Part shown: positions 59,420-64,000 of the stretch, one piece after another
Position numbering within the stretch: position 1 is the stretch's first letter
Layout of the letters: every line of letters starts with the position of its first letter
NCBI RefSeq assembly: GCF_024662015.1
Contig: NZ_CP102480.1
Location: 1,646,501-1,710,500 of the forward strand
DNA: 64,000 nt
Origin: Nisaea acidiphila
GTDB lineage: Bacteria; Pseudomonadota; Alphaproteobacteria; Thalassobaculales; Thalassobaculaceae
Direction: 5' to 3'
The notes under the pieces: model-generated
The model's database searches: none
What the model was told of the DNA's origin: nothing
What the model saw: the letters and a program-made list of their open reading frames with translations, nothing else
Translations under genes and position numbers: made by a program

Positions 59420-59980
59420 TTATAAGTCATCTAGGCCGTTCATCTTGCTGTAACTGCTGATCTCACTCGGATGCGTACCTAGCTCGTAACGTTCTTTGTC
59501 CCAAACAGCGTACAAAATCTCCGCGCCACCGTTCTCGTTATCGTTTAAAGCAAAATTGTACGTATCCAAAAATAATTGTTCGTAATATTTGGCGATCCTG
59601 TTCTCACATTCGTGAAAAGTGAAAAACAGCGTCGCCTCCTTCGGCCATTTACTCTTTATGTGACTGGCCACTCTGATGCTTGGGGGACCTTTACCAACAT
59701 ATTGACACTTCATTATATAAGTCTGGTGTTCATCACATTCATCATAGTCTGTCCATAAGTGATAGATTCCCATTCTCCCGTGCATAGGTTTTAAATATTT
59801 CGAAGAATTTAGATCGCCAATTTGATACTTCTCATCCGTCGGTATAATACTACAAAACCAACTATGATTGACAATATCGCTTGCAGAATCAGGACTATTA
59901 AGTTCATTCGTCGCAACTGTATCAAAAATTGAATAGTCAGGATTTTGGCACGGAAAATTTTGATCGATACAGTCTGACAT
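59420..59980 (-). CDS. Orphan protein with GIY-YIG nuclease-like motifs
   Basis: 186 residues from ATG 59980 (AGGA at good spacing). GIY at 71-73 and YVG at 94-96 are followed by Arg103 (SIRVASHI), Glu134 (KYYEQLFLDT) and Asn146 (ALNDNENGG). These are the five landmark positions of GIY-YIG endonucleases, though the GIY-to-YVG gap is longer than usual. Codon use and base composition are far more AT-rich than the flanks, suggesting acquisition. The function may be defence, restriction or repair; it is unproven. Confidence 0.55.
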   Translation of the reverse strand: MSDCIDQNFPCQNPDYSIFDTVATNELNSPDSASDIVNHSWFCSIIPTDEKYQIGDLNSSKYLKPMHGRMGIYHLWTDYDECDEHQTYIMKCQYVGKGPPSIRVASHIKSKWPKEATLFFTFHECENRIAKYYEQLFLDTYNFALNDNENGGAEILYAVWDKERYELGTHPSEISSYSKMNGLDDL

Positions 59981-59998
59981 TATCGCATTCCTCACCAC

Positions 59999-60195
59999 AC
60001 CACAGTGACGTAGAGATTATTTTCGCTTTAACCGATGACGCGATGCATATGCACAATACCGGAAACCCATTCTGCTCGCGCCAAGAGACGAAAACCAACG
60101 TGGCATGGAAACCTCGTCTCCAGACAATCAGCGCCCCTCCCAACCCCGTCGCATTCGAAGCGACCAGCCCTCAAATGTAGAATTAGATATCCTCG
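59999..60195. other. Intergenic, nothing recognised
   Basis: About 200 nt between the two orphan genes, of mixed composition. No repeat, terminator or small gene could be supported. Confidence 0.4.
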
Positions 60196-61119
60196 CTAAT
60201 CTTTTGCAGGCAACAAGGCGAGGGCAGGGTTTTCCTCCAGCATCTGCATCTCTTCGTAAGTAAATCGCCCGAACCGATACGGTATACATCCCCGTGCAAT
60301 CTCCACCTCCGTCCACGCATCTTTTATGCCGACAGCGCCGAACCCCTCACGCACGATTACGGTAGCCATTTCGCCTGGATTGCCCGAGAATCTAGGATCG
60401 CAAGGGATGATGACGGGGCCGGCATAACTTTCGATGTTTGCCGTCCTCAGAATTGTTATCGCTTCGTGACAGGCCATTGCCCTGTTGACGAGCGTCATGG
60501 CCTCATCGTGGGAGTAGACATGCACAGGCCGAATGGTTCGGACCTCCGAACCATGAAGGCTATAGTCGGCATGAAAGATCGCATTGCGGAAATCGCGGTT
60601 CCAAGCTTCCTGCATCGGCACCACGACATCGGGTAGGCCGGCTTCAGTCGCCTGTTCGGCTAACCGCTCGATCTTAATACTTGGCGACAACGGCGCGCCG
60701 TTAGGTCGAGGCGGAAACCGCTCCGACTCAAATCGGCCGCCGCAGGTTACGGCAATCAGATTTGCGAGAAACTCGTAAGGCTCAGACGCTTCCACAATGT
60801 GACCGTAGAGCCAGAGGGTTAAGTGCCGACCTACTTCCCCTTCCATTTTGCCATTGCGGAGAGACCTGATCGCCGCAATAGCCCCCTGTGTCGTTTCGTA
60901 AGGATCCCAACCAGCGTCCTGCATCCTTCGAACCGCAAAGATTGAAGAAAGGAAATTGAATTCACTTACTTCACGCGCGCGAACAAAAACAGGATCAATC
61001 GCGGTCAGGTACCTAGGCAACGCCTCTAAATATGAGGGATGAGAACTCTCGAAGATTACCTGTTCTCCGTCGATAATCTCGAGAGTCCAAATACCTGTCT
61101 CCGCACGCTTCAATGGCAT
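60196..61119 (-). CDS. Orphan protein with a HEPN-like RNAIFH motif
   Basis: 307 residues from ATG 61119 (CAGGAG upstream). No family recognised. The helical middle contains EAWNRDFRNAIFHADYSLHG, where Arg178-x4-His183 matches the Rx4-6H signature of HEPN ribonucleases and related helical domains. The N-terminal half is also helical. The neighbours are a GIY-YIG-like orphan and a HicA-like module, which makes a defence or stress role worth testing, but the motif alone is weak evidence. Confidence 0.5.
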   Translation of the reverse strand: MPLKRAETGIWTLEIIDGEQVIFESSHPSYLEALPRYLTAIDPVFVRAREVSEFNFLSSIFAVRRMQDAGWDPYETTQGAIAAIRSLRNGKMEGEVGRHLTLWLYGHIVEASEPYEFLANLIAVTCGGRFESERFPPRPNGAPLSPSIKIERLAEQATEAGLPDVVVPMQEAWNRDFRNAIFHADYSLHGSEVRTIRPVHVYSHDEAMTLVNRAMACHEAITILRTANIESYAGPVIIPCDPRFSGNPGEMATVIVREGFGAVGIKDAWTEVEIARGCIPYRFGRFTYEEMQMLEENPALALLPAKD

Positions 61120-61287
61120 GGCGTACTCCTGCGCGAAGCGGAAGGCTAAATCTTTTAGTCAAACATTTACGCTGATTCAACTTGTGAACAGTGTTTCATT
61201 TGGAACAAAATAAAAATAACTTGGCGGCGCCCTATGACGACTCCTCACCGAAGGGGTGCGAGGGTTTAAGACGAGAAGCGCCGCACC
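61120..61287. other. AT-rich intergenic region
   Basis: AT-rich sequence with no recognised element; it presumably holds the promoter of the orphan gene at 61119. The patch of lower GC ends around 61220. Confidence 0.4.
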
Positions 61288-61782
61288 TCACCCCGTCACC
61301 GGCTCCTCAAGCGCCACCACCAACGCCTCCAGCGCCGCTCCCGTAAACCGCCACATATTGGCTTCCCGATCACCGTCCCCCGTCTCCAGCGTGAAGACCC
61401 GCGTCACCGGGCCCGAGAGCGCGATGCAGGTGTGGCCGGCGGCGTCGCCGTAGCGGTTGCCGCTCGGGCCGGAGGCGCCGGTCTCAGCGAGGCCCCAGGT
61501 CGTGTCCAAGCGCCGGCGCATGGTCTCGGCGAGGAGGGCGGCGTAGGGCTCGGAGGCGGAGCGCATGCCCGGATGTTGCTCGAAGTCGATCTCCGCCAGG
61601 ATCTCGCGCGCCGTCTGGGTGTAGATCACGCCGCCGGCGACGAAATAGGCCGACGCCCCCGGGACCGCGAGGAGGGAGGCGGAGATCAGGCCGCCGGCGG
61701 AGGATTCGGCGACGGCGATGGTCTCGCCGCGCGCCTTCAGCAATTTTCCGGCGGCGTCCCCGAGCCTCCCGAGCGCGATCAT
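61288..61782 (-). CDS. CinA C-terminal family nicotinamide-nucleotide amidase-like protein
   Basis: 164 residues from ATG 61782 (GGGGAG eight nt upstream); a GTG at 61800 is an alternative. Motifs VAESSAGGLISASLLAVPGASAYFVAGGVIYT and TGASGPSGNRYG define the CinA_C/PncC family, which deamidates nicotinamide mononucleotide. The stand-alone domain is common. It follows the GarR-type gene closely on the same strand and may be co-transcribed. Confidence 0.85.
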   Translation of the reverse strand: MIALGRLGDAAGKLLKARGETIAVAESSAGGLISASLLAVPGASAYFVAGGVIYTQTAREILAEIDFEQHPGMRSASEPYAALLAETMRRRLDTTWGLAETGASGPSGNRYGDAAGHTCIALSGPVTRVFTLETGDGDREANMWRFTGAALEALVVALEEPVTG

Positions 61783-61796
61783 CCCGGCGTCTCCCC

Positions 61797-62678
61797 TCAC
61801 GCCACCTCGTGCCCGGCCAGCATCTCAAGCGCCTTGACCATCGCCGAATGATCCCAGGCCTTGCCGCCATGTGCCGCGCAGGCATTGAAGAGTTCCTGCG
61901 CCGTCGCCGTGTTCGGCAGGCTGAGGCCCATCTCGCGCGCGTTGGAGAGGGCGAGGTTCAGGTCCTTCTGGTGCAGCTCGATGCGGAAGCCCGGATCGAA
62001 GGTGCGCTTCACCATGCGCTCGCCGTGGATCTCGAGGATCTTGGAGGAGGCGAAGCCGCCCATCAGGGCCTCGCGCACCTTGGCCGGATCGGCGCCGGCC
62101 TTGGAGGCGAAGAGCAGGGCCTCGCCGACCGCCTCGATGTTCAGCGCGACGATGATCTGGTTGGCGACCTTGCAGGTCTGGCCGTCGCCGTTGCCGCCGA
62201 CCAGCGTGATGTTCTTTCCCATCAGCTCGAACAGCGGCTTCACCCGCTTGAAGGCCTTCTCGGAGCCGCCGCACATGATGGTCAGGCTCGCCGCCTTGGC
62301 GCCGACCTCGCCGCCGGAGACCGGGGCGTCGATATAGTCGCAGCCGAGCTCGTTGATCTTGGTCGCGAATTCCTTGGTCGCGAGCGGCGAGATCGAGCTC
62401 ATATCGACCACGGTCTTGCCGTCCGAGAGCGCCTCGGCGACGCCGTCCGCGCCGAACAGAACCTCTTCCACCTCGGGCGTATCCGGCACCATGATGAAGA
62501 TGATGTCGGCTTGCTTCGCCACCGCGGCCGCGCTCGGGCAGGCGGTACCGCCGGCATCGACGAGGCTGCGCGGCACCTGGTTCCTGGTGTTGAGATAGAC
62601 CTCGTGCCCCGCCGCGATCAGGTGTCCCGCCATTGGCGTGCCCATGATGCCGAGACCGATAAATCCGAGCTTGCTCAT
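61797..62678 (-). CDS. NAD(P)-dependent beta-hydroxyacid dehydrogenase (GarR/tartronate-semialdehyde reductase type)
   Basis: 293 residues from ATG 62678. It has the N-terminal dinucleotide motif GFIGLGIMGTPMAGHL, the substrate-binding IDAPVSGGEVGA, and the catalytic Lys in GDGQTCKVANQIIVALN (near 171). The family includes 2-hydroxy-3-oxopropionate reductase and 3-hydroxyisobutyrate dehydrogenase, and this sequence looks closest to the former. It may act in glyoxylate or serine metabolism. Confidence 0.88.
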   Translation of the reverse strand: MSKLGFIGLGIMGTPMAGHLIAAGHEVYLNTRNQVPRSLVDAGGTACPSAAAVAKQADIIFIMVPDTPEVEEVLFGADGVAEALSDGKTVVDMSSISPLATKEFATKINELGCDYIDAPVSGGEVGAKAASLTIMCGGSEKAFKRVKPLFELMGKNITLVGGNGDGQTCKVANQIIVALNIEAVGEALLFASKAGADPAKVREALMGGFASSKILEIHGERMVKRTFDPGFRIELHQKDLNLALSNAREMGLSLPNTATAQELFNACAAHGGKAWDHSAMVKALEMLAGHEVA

Positions 62679-62987
62679 CTTCCTGCTTCCTCCCGTTGAG
62701 ATCCTGCTTCCAGATTTTGGCCCATCCTGCCGCGCCTTGCCGGGCGCCGTCACCCAGAATTCCACCGACCGCCGACGTCGCCTCGACTCCAGCCGATCAA
62801 GCAGTGGCGACGGGCAGGGGCAAAATCATTCTTGAATTTGCGAATGACTTGCATTACGGGACCTCTCCTAAGTTTGTGCTCATGCCTCCGGCCGACGAGG
62901 AATTTCCCGGGCCGCTCTTGGCGGATGGCAGGGCACGGATCATTCCGGTGCGGGGGACGGCACCATTTCCGGCTGTTGGGGGACTAC
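62679..62987. promoter_or_regulatory. Divergent control region with possible Fur-like site
   Basis: Between the divergent GarR-type and receptor genes. AATGACTTGCATT (62843-62855) is a short inverted repeat within TTGCGAATGACTTGCATTAC, similar in flavour to iron-responsive boxes. This is only suggestive; TonB-dependent siderophore receptors are usually iron-repressed. Confidence 0.35.
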
Positions 62988-64000
62988 ATGAAGAAAACAC
63001 TCGCCGCAGGGCTGCTTGGGCTTCAGGCGATGGCATCTCCGGTGCTGGCTCAAAGTACTGAGACGAAGACCGCTGCGGCGGAAACCACAGCCGCGGAGAC
63101 AAGCGCGCTGGAGACGATCACCGTCTTCGCCGAGGTCGAGCCTTATTTCGAGAAGGAGACCAGCACGGCGCTCAAGGCCGATGTGAACGAGGACAAGGTT
63201 CCGTTCACGACCAACGTGCTGAACAGCCAGGTGATCGAGGATCTGAAGGCGGACCGGCTGGAGAAGGTCTTCGAATATATTCCCGGCTTTTCGCGCAGCG
63301 GCACCAACGCCAACAGCTTTACCATCCGCGGCCAGTCCGCCGACCTGCAGAACCTCCAAGTCGACGGCCTCCCCGGCCTGACCAGCCGCTTCGGTTCGCC
63401 CACCACGGCGAATATCGAACGCGTCGAGGTGCAGAAGGGCCCGGCGTCCGTGCTCTACGGATGGATGGATCCGGGCGGGATGGTGAACATGATCACCAAG
63501 AAACCGCTGGAGGAGGAGATCCGCGAAGTCAGCGTTTCCGGGCAGGTCTTCCCGGAATATGGCGCGACCGGATATACCGGATCCGTCGACGTCACGGGCC
63601 GCGCCAACCAGTCCGGCACGGTGCTCTACCGCATGATCGCGGGCTACGAGAGCGAGGATTCCTTCCGCGACCATGTCGATGACGACCGGGCGATGTATCT
63701 GTTTCCGAGCCTCTCCTGGGTTCCGGACGACACCCGACGGCTCGACATCCAGTACGAATACACGAAGGAGGACCGCTCGGCCGATGACGGGCTGTTCGTG
63801 CTCAACAACGACATCAACCAGCGCGCCGATATCAGCACCTATTATCAGGAGCCGGGCGACACCGACAAGGACGAGGGACACGCCGTAAATGTCGCTTACA
63901 GCCAAGGCCTTAGCGACACGGTCGACCTCAATCTGAAATGGCGCAGCGTCTGGCACACGGACGAACGCGATCTCTACGAGAACAACTCCGTGCGCTCCGA
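62988..64000 (+). CDS. TonB-dependent siderophore receptor (partial, 5' part)
   Basis: From ATG 62988 (GGGGGA upstream) the frame stays open to the window end, about 337 residues. A signal peptide (cleavage near PVLAQ) is followed by a plug domain with TTNVLNSQVIED, YIPGFSRSGTNANSFTIRGQS, NIERVEVQKGPASVLYG and GGMVNMITKKPL, then the first barrel strands. This pattern is that of FhuA/ferrichrome- or hydroxamate-type receptors. The 3' end lies outside the window. Confidence 0.92.
   Translation, partial: MKKTLAAGLLGLQAMASPVLAQSTETKTAAAETTAAETSALETITVFAEVEPYFEKETSTALKADVNEDKVPFTTNVLNSQVIEDLKADRLEKVFEYIPGFSRSGTNANSFTIRGQSADLQNLQVDGLPGLTSRFGSPTTANIERVEVQKGPASVLYGWMDPGGMVNMITKKPLEEEIREVSVSGQVFPEYGATGYTGSVDVTGRANQSGTVLYRMIAGYESEDSFRDHVDDDRAMYLFPSLSWVPDDTRRLDIQYEYTKEDRSADDGLFVLNNDINQRADISTYYQEPGDTDKDEGHAVNVAYSQGLSDTVDLNLKWRSVWHTDERDLYENNSVRS

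Overview
The window is GC-rich chromosomal DNA from an alphaproteobacterium, most likely a marine or aquatic member of the Rhodospirillales. This is an inference from the gene order yqeY-dnaG-rpoD, the three-gene pntAA/pntAB/pntB transhydrogenase, a SAM-II riboswitch ahead of metZ, the ScfR/RamB-type regulator divergent from aceA, the DUF4170 and PAS_5 genes and the general codon bias. No phage, insertion sequence, CRISPR array or rRNA was seen. One tRNA gene, tRNA-Ser(GGA), is present.

Positions 1-3100 hold a sulfur/persulfide-response locus: a truncated ccdA/soxV-like gene, a divergent SoxS-like thioredoxin, a DUF336 haem-binding-like protein, a SqrR/BigR-type ArsR repressor with both sensor cysteines, and a YeeE/YedE sulfur transporter. 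A perfect ATTC-N8-GAAT operator lies in the divergent promoter. A lone ABC exporter follows (3454-5325). Then come the glyoxylate gene aceA with a DUF4170 partner and its divergent ramB-like regulator. Next is a LuxP/LuxQ-like AI-2 receptor pair (8926-12225), in which every AI-2 contact residue known from Vibrio LuxP is conserved.

Positions 12300-31500 are core housekeeping: rpoD, dnaG and yqeY on the minus strand; carA, carB and greA on the plus strand; a LysE exporter; metZ behind a SAM-II riboswitch with its own terminator plus a second SAM-V-like element; PAS_5 and GNAT genes; an ELM1 homologue; an Lrp regulator; dtd; a lipoprotein; and the pntAA-pntAB-pntB operon.

Positions 31600-56230 are mostly metabolic and envelope genes. 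They include three paralogous small lipoproteins of unknown function (two adjacent, one 8 kb away), a GSAM-like aminotransferase, a sorbosone-dehydrogenase-like enzyme with a dihaem cytochrome c, an MFS transporter, a monooxygenase/RidA/DUF1028 operon, a Rieske-fusion protein, a TolC-MacA-MacB efflux operon, tRNA-Ser, a glycosyltransferase, a secreted subtilase that looks like a type I secretion substrate, a D-aminoacylase-like amidohydrolase, and a tandem-ABM exported protein divergent from a LysR regulator with a clear palindromic box.

From 55265 a 3-hydroxyacyl-CoA dehydrogenase/GMC oxidoreductase operon runs into an accessory patch (57840-61290). The patch holds a HicA-like/HTH two-gene module, decayed 3' copies of the GMC and dehydrogenase genes, and two AT-richer orphan genes, one GIY-YIG-like and one with an RNAIFH (HEPN-like) motif. 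The window closes with a CinA-C protein, a GarR-type reductase and the 5' part of a TonB-dependent siderophore receptor.
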